From Owenia fusiformis (taxonomy: Eukaryota > Annelida > Polychaeta > Sabellida > Oweniidae): a DNA stretch of 64,000 nt. The notes below the pieces were generated by a model, which searched no databases, had not been told where the DNA came from, and worked only from the letters and a program-made list of their open reading frames with translations. The position numbers were made by a program, and so were the translations under genes. The stretch spans positions 19,294,931 to 19,358,930 of the forward strand of contig CAIIXF020000003.1 in the NCBI GenBank assembly GCA_903813345.2, in the 5' to 3' direction. This document shows positions 21,601-36,600 of the stretch, piece after piece; the stretch's first letter is position 1; each line of letters opens with the position of its first letter.

Positions 21601-24600
21601 TAACTGCAAAATTTGGGGTATGCAGGTTGGAAAATAAAAAAGTTGTAGTGTCTTGAAAGAAAGTGGTGTTTTTTTTGGCCCACCCTGTAATTAGCAAAGT
21701 ATGATAGTTGCAAAAACCAGTAATTTATTTTACTATATGTTGACAATATTTTCGTCCTCTGCTGGGCGATAAAAGAACTAAGGAATTGTTTTCTCCAATT
21801 TCAATCAAAGAAATTTAAAAAGAAGCTTGAACATGTTTGAGAAGCCACAATTCCACTAAAATTAATAGCCACGTAAAAATTTAAAATTATCAAAAAGTTA
21901 TAACCATGAAATTTCATATATTAGTTGGAGTACAGTATTCAAGAAACTTCAGAAAAAGAAAACAAAAAAATTTGAAGCTGCATGTAGTCTTATGTAAACA
22001 TCCACATAAATTATTTGAAAAAATATTATATTTCATTAATATTGGTAATTATAATCATGAGTATTAATGCAGATCTAGATCTACCTTAAATATATGCAAA
22101 TCTTGTATCACATTAAAAACAGGACTTTAACAAAATTACAATAAAAGCTGTCTGTCTGGCAAATCCTCTAATGTTTTTAGTTTGCTGTACAGGTCATAAC
22201 AACTTTGTGATAATTATCAGATAGTGATTAAAGTACATGCATACTTACTGATAAATGTGCTCAGTCACAATGGGGAATTTTATCACTATAACATAACAGC
22301 AACATTGATAATGACTTCTCAGAAGTAGTATTTTAGACCAATCAATAAACTGCTGCACTATAAATAGAACTTCCCAGCATTGGAAATATACAGTAAAATA
22401 AACAGTACAGGAGAAACTGCAAAGCTTGGGATAAAAAGAATACAGAACCAGAAACATGGATGAGGAGAAAAAAAGTAAGTATGGACCTATATAATACTAT
22501 AAAGCTAAAGAAAAATAAATAGTTAAAAAATGCATTGTTAATGGTATGATCATTGGCATAGTGCCTGGTAAGCCTGGTATGCATAGGCGTACCAGATGGT
22601 TGCAAATACACTCCAAATACAACCAAATTTCAAAATTTCCAGAGCCCCTGAATGCTCTTTTTCACTTGGTTCAACTCATGTACCCTTGGTGGTGTACTTC
22701 TCATAAAAAGAGCGCTACTCCTGTGATAATACTATTGAACTAAAATTCTATATTCAGTCTACTATTGTTCACTGAATTTCTCCAGTACATTGTAAGGTAC
22801 AATAATATTGTTCTAGCCTGAATGAGGCAATAAAATATTTATTCAATGGGGGGATCATTCAAAGTAGTCCTTGAATCTAGTTTTTTTAATAACACCTTTT
22901 ACTTCATTGTTGAAAAGAGGAGGGTCTTGAAATTGAATAGGGGGGGGCTAAAATTTTATTTTTGAAAATCTCTCATGAAAAAGAAACAGACATAGGCAGC
23001 TCAAACATGCCACATTGGAGCTTACAATAAAGTATCAAAAATATTTTTTATATGTCAACTTCATATGTCAATTTTTTGCAAGGTCAAATGAAAAATAGAG
23101 ATGCATTCATATTACATCAGTCATTCATCTTTGGTCTAAGTGTCAAACCATATGTTCCATCTATTTATTCAAAAGTAATTTAAAAACACCTTGGTGAAAA
23201 GTATGCAAATGGTTCTAATGATATTTATGTTTATTTCCTTTATGTTTTATGTTTGTTTTATATTTGAACTTCTAGTGTTGTTTTCTACGCAGGTTATTTT
23301 TCCCCTTAGATATTCACACAAAATAATCTTTGAATAGTATATTTCTTCTTAAATAGGCATAGTGCTTCTATAGAACAATCCAATGTCTGGATTATAGTAC
23401 AGTAACACTTGGAAGAACTTGGTTAAAAATCCAAAAAATGATAGAATGGTTTTATATCACTTAGTCACACTTAAGATAGCCGTTCATATGTAAATGATAT
23501 ATTTTATTTAGGGTATAACTTTATATTTTTGTTGCAGAGAAGTTTATCAAAGGTGCTAAAATAGCAGGTGGACTTGGAGTAGGCTTGGTTGGAGCAATAG
23601 GAGCTGTTGCTGCAGCACCATTGGTTCTCCCTGCAATGGGTATATCTTACTTTATTAATCATTTTCTATACCTGAAAAAGTTAACATTACAGGTACACAA
23701 TTACTGTAGGGTCCAGGCCAGGCCCGTTGTCAGCTTTTGCCATGGGGGTTCAGTTCTTTAAAAAAATCCAGGGTCGTATTTGAAAAATTGCAGTCAATAT
23801 AATCAATTTAGAAGTTGTACATTCTCCATTTTAGTCCTCCTGTTCAATCATTCCTTTTTATGATTACATTTTTATTTATTGCATAAGAATGTCAATTACA
23901 GTATACCACAACTTTTAATTTATTGCATAAGAATGCTAATTACCGTATACCATAACTTAATACAGGATTTATAATGCTTTTCTAGGTTTTACATCTGCTG
24001 GGATAGCTGCAGGATCATTTGCTGCCAGTGCTATGTCATTTTCTGCAACTGCTGGTATTGGTGCTGGGGCGGTGGCTGCAGGTAGGTTGGAGGAACATAG
24101 ATACAAATACATAATAATACATACATAAGATACATATACACCTGTATAAACAACATAAGATAATATTCTACCCTTCACAAGTTCTAGTGGGGGTTAAGAG
24201 ATACTGCTTATTATTCCAGGAACAAAGTTTGGTAGGGATATAGTGAAGCCTTCCATCCGTTTGTCGAGAAGATAACTCGATTACAAGTTGACAGATTTTC
24301 TTCATATTTGGTGGAAAGATGACTATCTGTGAATAGTTGTATGCAACAAATGTTTTTAAGATGGCCACCGCTTTAAAAAAGTCGGGGTCTTTTCTTGAAA
24401 ATCTTGAGTTTTTCATTTTAAAGCAAAGTAATAAATGTTATTGTTTGACATTTCGGTAGATTATTCACGACATCTATCTTTTTCACCCTGACCCCCAAGA
24501 ACTGTGTATGAGGGGTCAGGAAAATGAGAAATTTGCGTTAATTTTGAGATCTTTCTGAAGTTAATCTTAATAATACTCAAATGTAAGGCGATTTAGTGTA

Positions 24601-27600
24601 GATTCCAAATATTGTATCATTTTTTTTATTTGGGCCTTGTAAAATTCAATATGGCTGCCTTATATGGGATTTTGCAATAATTTATTGATCTCTTCAAAGT
24701 ATGGCTATATTATTCTCAAATTTAGAGCAGATCACAGATAATATTGTTTTTCTGAATTGTGCCTCTGAAAATTCAAAATGGCTGCCTTGCAGTAATTCGC
24801 TGTACTTCCAGATTTCTTTAAAGTATGATTACATCGTACTTCATTAAATCTCAAATATATTGTCTTTATTATTTGAAACACTTAAACTGTCACCCAAATG
24901 CCCAAACCAGTGGAACTTCTGATATACCTCTAATGTGCGTGTTTTTAATATCTGCCTATTATATATTCAATGGAAGAGTAGATGGTAAATAGTACATTGT
25001 GATAAATACAGGTTCATGTATATAGTGTTAGTTGGGATTTGCTACTCCATGGAGTTGCCAATTTCTAGTCTGTTCATTTTGTCCATCAGTCTACTTATAG
25101 CCTAATGCCTCATTGGAATAGAACCTCTACTCATTTCAAACTGGGCACAATTTTTGTAAAAATGTAATTATCCATAACTCAAATACTGGTTGGTGGATTT
25201 GGTTGAAATCTTTTGTGCATATGATTTTTGTTACGACTCCAAAATATTGGGTGCCATTTTATTATTCTATAAAAACGCAATGTTCGGGCTATAGCCTGAA
25301 TGCCCCTTTACCAGCTTTGGCTATGTTTGAAATGAAATTGTTTAACATTGTCTACAAACTCTGTTTAAAGGGTCAATAAAGGGTCTTTATTCTATAAAAA
25401 AGCAGTGTTTGGGCTCTAGCTTGAATGCCCCTTTACCAGCTTTGGCTATGTTTGAAATGAAATTGTTTTACATTGTCTACAAACTCTGTTTAAAGGGTCA
25501 ATAACTGTAGGCTTATTACACAATCAATAAACTTAGACATAAGCTTTTTCTCCTAAAAATATCAATTCTCGAAAAAAGTCTAAGCCTAAAAAGAATGTGG
25601 AATAAAAGTTATTAGCTCTGTAAAATGGAACTTTCAATATGACCTTAGAAGTCAAAATTGCCACCATTTTTTCCAAAATTCGATGTTTTTGCTTTGTTAA
25701 CATAATGGATTTATATACAGTACATATATTGTCATTTTGTATGAAGTAAACTCAGAGATTTTTTCAAAATTAGTCATTTATTCAGAATGGTCGATCAAAT
25801 GCAATTTCCAAATACCTTGAAATTCAAAATTATTTATCCTTGAAATTTTGCCAGATCGAGTGAGGGCAATAAATTGGATCTTTGGCCCACTTTTACAGCT
25901 ACCGTATGTTCAGCTCTATGAATTTTGCTTTCAGCGCAATCCGCAGGAGCAGCAGGTCTTGCAGTTAGTACTTCTGTTTTGGTAGGAGGTGCTGCTGGAA
26001 CTGCAGCTGGTGTAGTTGGTGCTAATGTGGCTGAGAAAATAGCTGGAGCTGTTGTCAAAGATGAGACAGGCACAGACGATGACTCGAAAAATCAAAAAGC
26101 AACTCAGACTGGGGAAGGTGACAACAATGATGTTGATAATGATGATGACAATGCAGAAGCAAAGAAAAATAATAAAGTTAATGAAGAGCTTGCCAATGTA
26201 GACAAAGTCAAAAAGAAAGATATAAATGCAAAGGATGTCACTGAAAAGGATGCTAATCAGATGAAAGTCCTTGAGGAAACTTTCAAAGCAATGAATGTCA
26301 CGAGGCCATCATTGAAGCATGATAAAGCCATTGATACCCAAATATTTGAAAGTATGAATGATGAAACAGAACTGACTAACAGCCAGGAAATTGACAATAC
26401 TTATAAGATGTAGCAAGGACTCCTAAGTGCTGGACAGTGTTTCTGTATGCAGGGACCTTTCAGAATTGTTTCAGGCTTGGGTTGTGGTATTGATACTCGC
26501 TTCAAATTCAAATATGTGTTATGCATTCCTTGTTAAATATAGAAATGTTAAACTATTCTTATGGTTGATGTCAACTGTTATAACGTGTACAGGGGTGATG
26601 ATGATCCCCTTTTACTTATTTTTCTGAAATAAATATTATTACTCAAATGTATTACTTATATATCTGTATTAGTTATGTTTTGACTTGAGTCCAAATCTAT
26701 AAACATCATATTCCTCATGATGGATTGCATTTAATTGTATAAACCAGGTTTAAATTTCAAATCACAGTTTTGAAAATTATCACATAAAGTGATGGATTCC
26801 AGGAAACATTTTTGAAAAAATTGCTATTCTGGCCCATTTCCATGCTTTTTTAGGAAAGTATCATTGTCCTCTTTAAGTAACCTTGTAAGCGGTCAATGCT
26901 AATTTGACCATGTTAATAGCCTCATAATGTATTTATTAACAATCTTACAATTGAAGTACATGTAGTATATGAAAAAATGAAAGTACAAGGTGTCCATAAA
27001 GTATCTACAATTACAATACAATTTCTGTAAAGAGAGACACCCTGTTTGTTTCTAGTGCACAAGTTTATCATTATAGGCCTAGTTATTGTAACAATATAAG
27101 CCAAAGATAGAATGCTTTTCTAGGACTTTGACTAAGATAATTTCAATTGTTTGATTCCACAGGGACACTTGGTAAACCCAAGGGACTATTGTGGTTGGAT
27201 TCCTCTACATGAAGCAGCCAATCATGGTTTTACAGACATTGTTGAATATCTGATACAACATGGTAAGAATAATGATTATCCTTAAAATTCAGAAAGATGG
27301 TAGGCACAAGAAGAAAACTATATATGTGTACATACTTATCTATATATCTCAGTTTGAAATATTTACTTTATATTTAACCTCTTTTTTAAATTATTCAGAG
27401 TGATGAGATAGTGTCTAAACTTTTCATAAAAATTGCCCTAGCTTTGACATTTAAATCCATTCTATGGAATTATGTTTTAGAATATGTAGAGATAAAAACT
27501 TGTCAACTTTTGGGTCACATGTGTATCTGGTTAAATGTCAGAAAATGAAAAATGCTCAAGATTTCAAACATATTTTAAGCATGGCTGGAAGTCAAAAGGT

Positions 27601-30600
27601 TAATTGGGCAGAATGAAGAAAATTGCATAAATTTTTAGGAAATATAATATGTTATTACTTATCAATCCGAACTTCATTCTTTTCAAAACATGCATTATCT
27701 AAAAAGACCATTTTCCTCTGTTCTTATTCTGGCCCTCTTCAGATAACATAAGTTAAAAAGAACATGTCTCAGTTGAAGACTATGAGCTTACTCAATATAA
27801 AGGTTGACTCAAAAAGACAATATGTTATTTATAAAGGAGCCAACATAAATGATCGTGGAGGGGATAAGTGTCAAGGTGTCACTCCACTATTGGATGCTGC
27901 TAGTGCAGGCAATTTAGAAGTCATCACAGTGCTGGTTAACAGTGGAGCCAATGTGCACATGAAGGATGATGAGGTTGGTTTACAATGGCTGTTCATTTAT
28001 GTTCATATTTATGTACTGTAAAAACTGTCTATTATGAACACCACTTGAACTAACCTAAAGTGTTTGGCTTGGCAGGTTTTCACATTATGAGATTTGTGAT
28101 CTATGGCAGATTAAAATTGAACAGAAAAAAGATTTCACATTGAGTGGTACTTGAACAAAGATATTAATTCTTGGGGTCATATACTTTATGCTCATTTGGA
28201 ACATTCAGATAGATTTCTTTGCATGTAGACTATTCCAACTGATATATTACTACCCGTATGGGTGTCAGTTGCCTGTACATTTAAAATCGATTTAATTGAC
28301 AAATAAACAACTATGCAAACTGTACTTATTTAGGGATCCAGTAATCAGACTTACTCAAAGCATACAGAGAGAAATCTATAGACTGTGATCTGAGATATTA
28401 TTTCTCTATTCAAGGGTCAAATTCACTACTCACTCAAAGCATATAAATCTATAGACTGATCTGAGATATTGTTTCTTTATTCAAGGGGTCAAATGCACTA
28501 GACTCACTCAAATCATACAAATCTATGATTGATCTGAGATATTGTTTCTTTATTCTAGGGGTCAAATTCACTAAACTCACTCAAATCATACAAATCTATG
28601 ATTGATCTGAGATATTGTTTCTTTATTCTAGGGGTCAAATGCACTAGACTCACTCAAATTATACAAATCTATAGACTGATCTGAGATATTGTTGTTTCTT
28701 TATTCTAGGGGTCAAATGCACTAGACTCACTCAAAGCATACAGACAGAGATCTGTAGACTGTTTAACCAAAGATGAAATGGCAGAAGTTAGAAGTGTAGA
28801 AAGACAGCTTAGGAGTATCATGCAAGGTAGAGTTTATTCGATATGTGGGGTTTTAGACCTGATATGTATTCGTTGATTTTAAATTTTAACATTTGAAAAT
28901 AGACAATCAGCCCAATATGTATTTTGTCAAAATCTATTCATACACTTATTGCTTGATTGTGCATTTTATTCCAATGATGTCTGATTAATATGATGATATG
29001 TTTACAAGTATTTACATTTTTATAGGAAATACAAACAAAATCACATCTGAATTCCCATCCAGTTCAACTGCAGAAATTCAGCCTGAGAGCCCTTATAAAA
29101 GACCAGAGAAATCAAGAGCAACTCAGAGAAATACCAGAGCATTCATAAATGACAGTCCTGATGTTGCTAGTGACTCCAGTTTGGACGAAGATGATGCTGA
29201 TATATTAGGAGCCACTCTACACACCAATACTAGGGTTACCCCTGCAGATATTGCCATCTCAAGGTAAATTAGTTTATGCAATAATAAAGAGAAAATTGGA
29301 TCTCTGATTTAAAACAAAATACCCACAGCTTCATTCCTTAAAGGGAGAGAATAAATTGAGAGAAGTTTCAATTATTGTCACAATTTTACAATATGTCTTC
29401 TTTCATGATTCCATATATTTTATACAAAGTCCAACAGTTCTGACTTAGTTTCGAGATTCCTTTGATTTTTGGGTTATTTGTCAAAAAATTGATGGAAGAA
29501 CCCTTTTTCAGTTCTATAATGAATTTCAGCAACTGCTACATTTGATCAGATACATACATACATTGGTATGATTTTTAGAAGAAACATTTTGCACTTTGTA
29601 TCCCTTCTAATTATTTTGATAAAATCAGGCCTGTAGCTTCCCCCTTTCAAAATCATTGTTAGCACCTCTCGAGTCATTTTGAGCCAAAATTGTCATATTT
29701 GACCTCACCCCTTGATTTGTTTAAAAGCTGATCTGTACTCATTTTTAGTAGATATTTTTTTTAATATCCCATCCCTCATTTGTTTTGTTTTTCAACTACC
29801 AAAACATGAATAGTTTTTGTAGTGTTAGCTGATATATTCACTCATCAATATCTATTGTTTATCAGGCCACATGCTTAGTGACCTACTTTTGTACCACGTG
29901 ATGTGTTTTAACCAATAGTCGATAGGCTGCTAGATCTAAGATGTCGGACATGTCATAATATTTGTGTTTGGAATAAAAACACTTTATATCTCATCTTACG
30001 CAAGACTTTAAGTTTATTATTGAACCCAATTAACAGCACAGTTTTTGTGTTCATTTATTTGAGGAATATTTACATGTTACCCAAAACAATTTAAATACAG
30101 AATACTACTATGTATGTTACTGCATGTTACCCTAAACAATTAAATGTTTCTTATTTGTGGAATATATACAACATGTTACCCAAAACAATTGAAAATAAAG
30201 AATATCTATAGTTAAGCTACCATGTAACCTACTGTAGTTTGAGCCCACCTTCTAATTTGAGGAATATTTACTTGTTACCCAAAACTATACTACTATGTAT
30301 GTTACTGCATGTTACCCTAAACAATTAAATGTTTCTTATTTGTGGAATATATACAACATGTTACCCAAAACAATTGAAAATAAAGAATATCTATAGTTAA
30401 GCTACCATGTAACCTACTGTAGTTTGAGCCCACCTTCTAATTTGAGGAATATTTACTTGTTACCCAAAACAATTGAAAATAAAGGATATCTATAGTTAAG
30501 CTACTATGTAACCTACATAGGGGTATGTCCTCGATCAATTTGAGGAATATTTTAATGTTACCCGAAAACAATTTAAAATACAGAATACCTGTAGTTTGAG

Positions 30601-33600
30601 CCCACATCTTATAAGATTCTAAACTATAAAATGCTGAATTTCATTAATGAAGAACAATGTTTGGTTGTTTACACAATTTATCAACATTCCACCAATCGTT
30701 GATATCACTGTAGTGCCTGTGATAACCATTATGCAAAAGTCTACATATATCACATGGCCAGCTTTTGTAGACCACCCTATACTGTTCTTTCCATTTGAAA
30801 TAGCTGTTGTATAAGTCCCTTGAGCTGGCCACTTTGTTAAGGTGGTCACTTAGGGCTTTGATCGAGGAAAAATCACTGACATCGATAAATGATTTTGGTG
30901 GGATAAAGTTGGAATAGTTTGAGTACCCATATACAATAGGGACTATATTCATTGCTAAAGCTTTTCCTGGTTTCTCTGTGGCGTAATCCAAACATAAACT
31001 ATTTTCAAATGAGAGATAAAACATATATTTATCTACTTGCTTTTTCTCACACTCCGAGCCTTTACCACAAGGGGAAGCCACACCACATGCTCCAAAAATG
31101 TCGATAGTCCATCCAAGCTTTTTTAGTTCCTTTGTGATTAACATTCTTTTACTCTTTGTCACACAGTTGCTGACAAACCAGAGAATCTTCCTCTCTTTTT
31201 TGGAAAAGTAATTAGGTAAATTATTCTGCTTAATCTCATTGTCAGGAATTTTACCATATGAGAAATATGGCATGTATATGTCACTTGAATGCATATAAGA
31301 TGCCGTCCAATTGAACTTGTCTCGAAAATCGTCAGCAATTTTTCCTGGATATGAATGCGGAGATTCGTGGGACATCAATATCCATGCTTGATTGGGTAGT
31401 TTTTGTGGTGCTTTGTACCTATTTATATCAGGTAAATGAAATAAGACTGCATCGCTTTTATTGTAAAGTTCAGGTTTACTGGTCACTGTACATTGCACTT
31501 CTGGACAGAAGTTTAGAAAATCCTGTGGCTCTTTTACAAGTGGATGAGGGCTTCCAAAAAAGTCTCCATACCAAAAGATCTGTTTTATTTCATTTTCACT
31601 TGTGGTTTTGACACTTTCAACACCAGCAAGTACTTTCAAATGTTTTACACCATGACTTTCAACTGTGGTCAGTGGAGCATATTTATTTTGTTTAATTATG
31701 ATGTGGTCAGGTTTGTGTCTGATTGTGATTTGTGGTTCAGATTGCCAAATTGTCACAACACTAAGAAACCTTTGGATATTGAAGAGCCTCCCAAAAATGA
31801 AGAATGCTGTGATTTTAGCCACAATTAACAACAAAACTATGGTAACTTTCTTCATTCTCATTGTTCTTGCTTCAGTTTTCTTTCCTCGTGGTTTTTTTTT
31901 TTTTTATTAATTGGTCTTTCTTTAATCTATCGTATATACTCAATCCAATACTTTATGTATTAATTCAGTCTGTATGACGTCTATAGTGTATCAGAATGAC
32001 ATGTAAATGTAATTCACAATGTGCTTCCGATTAATCACTTCATGTCTTCTTATATACGTACTCATCTGTTTTCCAAGTAGTTTTCCATAGATTGCCTCAA
32101 TGTTAGTATTCAGTTGTGAATAGGTTGCAGCGTTCAATTATCAGATTTTATATGATTTCCCTATGTACTTGTATTTAGATTTTACTTGACATTTTTATAA
32201 TCCAGTATATTTTTCAGTTATTCATGTATCTTGAAAATGTTAATCATAGTAGTTTGAACTTCATTTACAAATGCATAGATCTCATAATACTTATGAAGTC
32301 CAAGAGTTTGTGATAAAAATAGTCAATTCCATTTGTTTTAAGTATCAGTATGTTACAGATTAACTTATATTAAATTGATCACTTATAGATTCCAAAGTTC
32401 AAAGTTTGTTCCTGTATTCTCAAAGTGAGATATTGATTAGATTAAAGTGTCAATGATGAAATCTTTTATAATATTGACTTATCTTTAGATATTCATTTAG
32501 TTTTATTATTCATTTGCATCACATCTTCCTTTGTTTTCATCTGTGGGTATAAAGTTCATGTTCAAAATATATTTAATCCAGTTTTGTTGTTCTTTTGAAT
32601 GAGACTTCCTTATATGTATCTATCTATGCGCCGTGTAAAATATCTCGTCTTCATTTATTGATCAGTTTTTCATTTATTGGTGTTCACTTAAGTCAGGTAT
32701 CTTCAGGTAGCTGATTACTATTAACGTTGTTCTGAATCTTTTACATGTTTATATCTAAAGGATTGTTTCCAATAAATGTATGATGATGTTTGAAATAATT
32801 AGCATAATTTTTGATTAATTATATTGAATGAATGCAATGGCATTGTCAGATCTATTACGATCTTCACCTGCGTCATAACATATTAAAACATCTGCATTCA
32901 CTTATATATTAAGTTATTAGTTCAATCATACATGATATCATCAACATGCTCATTTTGATAATTCCGTATACATGTGCACAAGAAGAATAGCACAAAAAAA
33001 TATGTAGTTTTCAATAGAAGAGTGTAGAACTTTTATAATGCAATGTCAAAAAGGAAGGTGTTAGCTAATGTGTAAATAAAATGTATATTTAGCCTACTTC
33101 TTTTAAAAATAGTTAAATAAAAATACTTCATTCACTTCATACAAGATTTCTGTTTCTGAAGTGGGCTTCAATTTTATTAGCAAATCTTCTATTTGAATTA
33201 GCAGTAAATTCTCTTCTTCACTGTGTATAATTGAAGTAATGAATATTATTCAATGTACATGTGCTTGTACTATATTGATGTTTCAAAGCTGTCATTTTTT
33301 GCTTGAAGCTAGAATATAAAATAAGTGAGACTAAAAAATCATTAAGATTGCATTTTCTGCCTATTAATTTAATTTTTCCAATACTATTATGGCCATCAGC
33401 CTAAAACTTAAGAATATAATCCATCTCTATACTAGCAATGTATACTGTAGAAATTTTAAAGTGGCTCGACCACCACCAATGGTCCTTGTGTAAAACTACC
33501 CTAAAATGATAAGAAACCATGATGGCCTGTAACGTGTACCATACAATAAAAGACTTACAAATCGTCTTTCCTGTAAACTAGAGTTTGGAAAAATTGGTCA

Positions 33601-36600
33601 TCTAGCTCAGATTATAGGATGTTCTATTTTTTGAGATCCAATTTATTCATTTAAAGTTGTGAGTTGAGTCACTTTGTATGAAAATAATGAATTAAATTAC
33701 ACAATTATATCTCTACTTTCAGAAAGAGGAAAGGGAAATCAAGAGAGAACATTCCAGTAACTCCAGATGAGGAGAGTGAATCAGATAGTGAAAATGAGCA
33801 TCCTCCTTTTAATACACATTCAATTGACAGTGCAATAGAGAATCCTGTTATTGAAGCATCCAATGCCAGGAATGATTATAAAAATGCAATAGATGCTTTA
33901 AAAAGCTCAAGTAGGCGAAGTTTAACTCAGGTGGCCAAATCGACTGCTAAACCCAAATTTTCTACCAATCAGAAATTTAATGCACTGATTTCTGAGGACG
34001 ATGTGCAAGATGATTGGCTGATTGATGATCTCGGGCCTGAGACTAAAAAGCGAAAACTAGACATTGATGGGGTTTTCTCCACATCTTCAACCAGAGAACA
34101 TAAACCTCAGTCCTCGAAATCTGTGTCAAATAACTCAATGGTATCATCTAGTAGAGCACCAAGGGCTAGCCCTACATTTGAACCACATGAAACCTTTGAT
34201 GACCAAATCATTGCTGATGAAAATTCAGATGAGGAATCTAAAGAAAACACTAATGCAGTAAATGAAAATAATGAAATCGATCTACAAGATGTCAATGTTA
34301 TCAATGATTTATTAAACAATGACATAGAGGAAATGGATTATCAGTCAAAACGAGAGAATACATCAAATGTAAAAGCTAAAAGGAAGCAATTAAAAATGAC
34401 AGCATACACAGAGAGAACACAAAAACCTCCAGTTGTGTTGACTCAGCCTTTACAACATTCCATCCTGGCATCGAATGCACCATCAGTGGTGCCACCTATG
34501 CAGTATAAATCCCCAATGCCATCAATGATACGTTTAAAAGTTGAAATCCGAGGCAAGAAATTCATGATTCCAGTTCCACAGGGGTAAGCTTTATTTGAGG
34601 TTGATTTAGTCATTTGTGAAATATTTTGTTATCTCCCGGTATGAATTAGGAGATCTTATGTTGATGTCTCAATACATTCCCAATGTTCCACTTTTCAGAA
34701 GGAATATATCACAATAGTGTTAGTACCATACCTAATGTGTCTGATAGACTGTTTAAGATGTCCATCTGGTTCCAATATATATGACATTACTAAAATCACT
34801 GTGAAATTGTAACATTAGATATTAACTTTGAACTGGGAGTTTGAAATTCATACTCCTATTATCTTTTAACCTTTCTCATTAAAATACAGTTAAAGATATT
34901 TGGATTTACTGGTGAGAACCCTGGGACAGTTATTGAAATATTGAAATTTTAGATTGAGATCATCTCATATTTTTTTAAGAGATGACAGCAAGACAATTGA
35001 TTGGTTGGCGCAAGAAGCAGCAAGACGTTACAACAGAGAAGTAGGCGTCAAACCAATACTGAGTCTGAAGTCAATAGATGGCGCCATATTTGCCCCGGAG
35101 GACCCTGTATGCTTTGTCCTATCACATGACGACCAGGTGTGTTAAATATTTACATTTCAGCTCTCTCTCATGTTTAATACTAGATTAAAATGGATGATGG
35201 TAAAAAATGTTTAACAAAAAAATCACCAAATATTCATAGCATACTAATCCCCCAAAATACTACCGGTTGGTGACATCTACATCAATAATCTGCAAAAGGC
35301 TTATAAGCCCATTTAAAGCAGATATAGTTTAACGGTGATAGAATTTGAATTCTGAAACGTTTAACACTCGATTAAAATGTGATGGTGGTGAAATGATTTT
35401 TGGCTCACACAGTGAGCCTATGGGATCGACCAGGCGTTCATCCGTTGGTCCGTCCGTCCGTTGGTCCGTCCATCAACATTGGCCACACAAATTAAAACTG
35501 CTATTCGGATTGAGTCATAACCACATTCATTTTATGCATATCCATAATGCCTTTTTGACCTATCATCGCCATTTCCCAAGTTCGCCCGGTTTCCGAGAAA
35601 TTGCCGATTTTGACGTCAAAAAGTCAAATTTTCTGAAAATACTGGACACTTTGTTGAAGAAAAACTTTCAAATAACTTGTAGTACAGTAGTTGCTTTATA
35701 TGCAACTTATGTCCTCTGAAGATTTCAAAGCTCTTGGAATTACAGTTTTTGGTGTTTACTCTATAAAGTTTGACAAAAAGTAAGACTTTCTCATGTATAA
35801 AGTCAATGGCAGGTTTTGTGATTGACAAGTTTCTCAAAGTTTGCCTTATACTTGATCATTTCTTGCAATGAATTACATTATTACTAGATTTAAGCATTCC
35901 CTACATATTGCTCAATATATGTCAGCATCTGATTTTTACCGTTTTTGAGATATATGACGTCAAAAAACAGTAAAAATAAGTTATTTTTCAACTTGCTTCA
36001 ATTTGACCAAATTTTTTTTTGAAAATCATCTACAAGTTGCAAGGAGTTCAAATCTGACATTAGTTTAGGATTTGACATTTACTAGACCTTCAGTGACCTT
36101 CGAAAGGTCAAAAAAGTTGATTTTTCAAATTGATTTTTGGATGTAAATTTTGGTCAGCTTAATCACAAAATACCTTACTGAGCTCTGACTAAGTAAAATA
36201 TTCAAGGTCAAAGGTCATCAAACTAGGTCACACAACTGTGCTATCTAAGTTTCTCAAAGTTGGAGACTACAAATCCAAATCAATGTTTTGGTTTGATGTT
36301 GATTAAAAATGAATGTTTTCCTTTTGTGCTTCAGCTGATAGCAGATGTTACTGACTGGGAAGTTCCCCCTTTACATGACAGTTATGTACAAGTCTGTGCA
36401 ACACTTGGTATTAGTAAGTTATCTTCATGAACTACATACAGTCTTAAATGTTCGTACATAAGCTGAGATACATATTTCTGAGCGGTCAATAGAATTGGTT
36501 TGCATATGTTTTCTGTCTCAGTCAGGCGCGTAACCAGGCATATGCAGTTGCATACCCTAAATGACGGAGCAAAAAATAAATCGTTGTAAAAAATGAAAAA

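Noticed and set aside
26922-27104. Short mariner-like element around 26.98-27.05 kb (aaggtgtccataaagt ... gacaccctgttt)
   Set aside because: Inverted ends are too short and imperfect, and no target duplication is visible.
35345-35719. 124-codon plus-strand frame in a TONSL intron
   Set aside because: Encoded by a dispersed repeat that includes a gtccgtccgttgg-type simple stretch; not flanked by splice sites in phase with TONSL.
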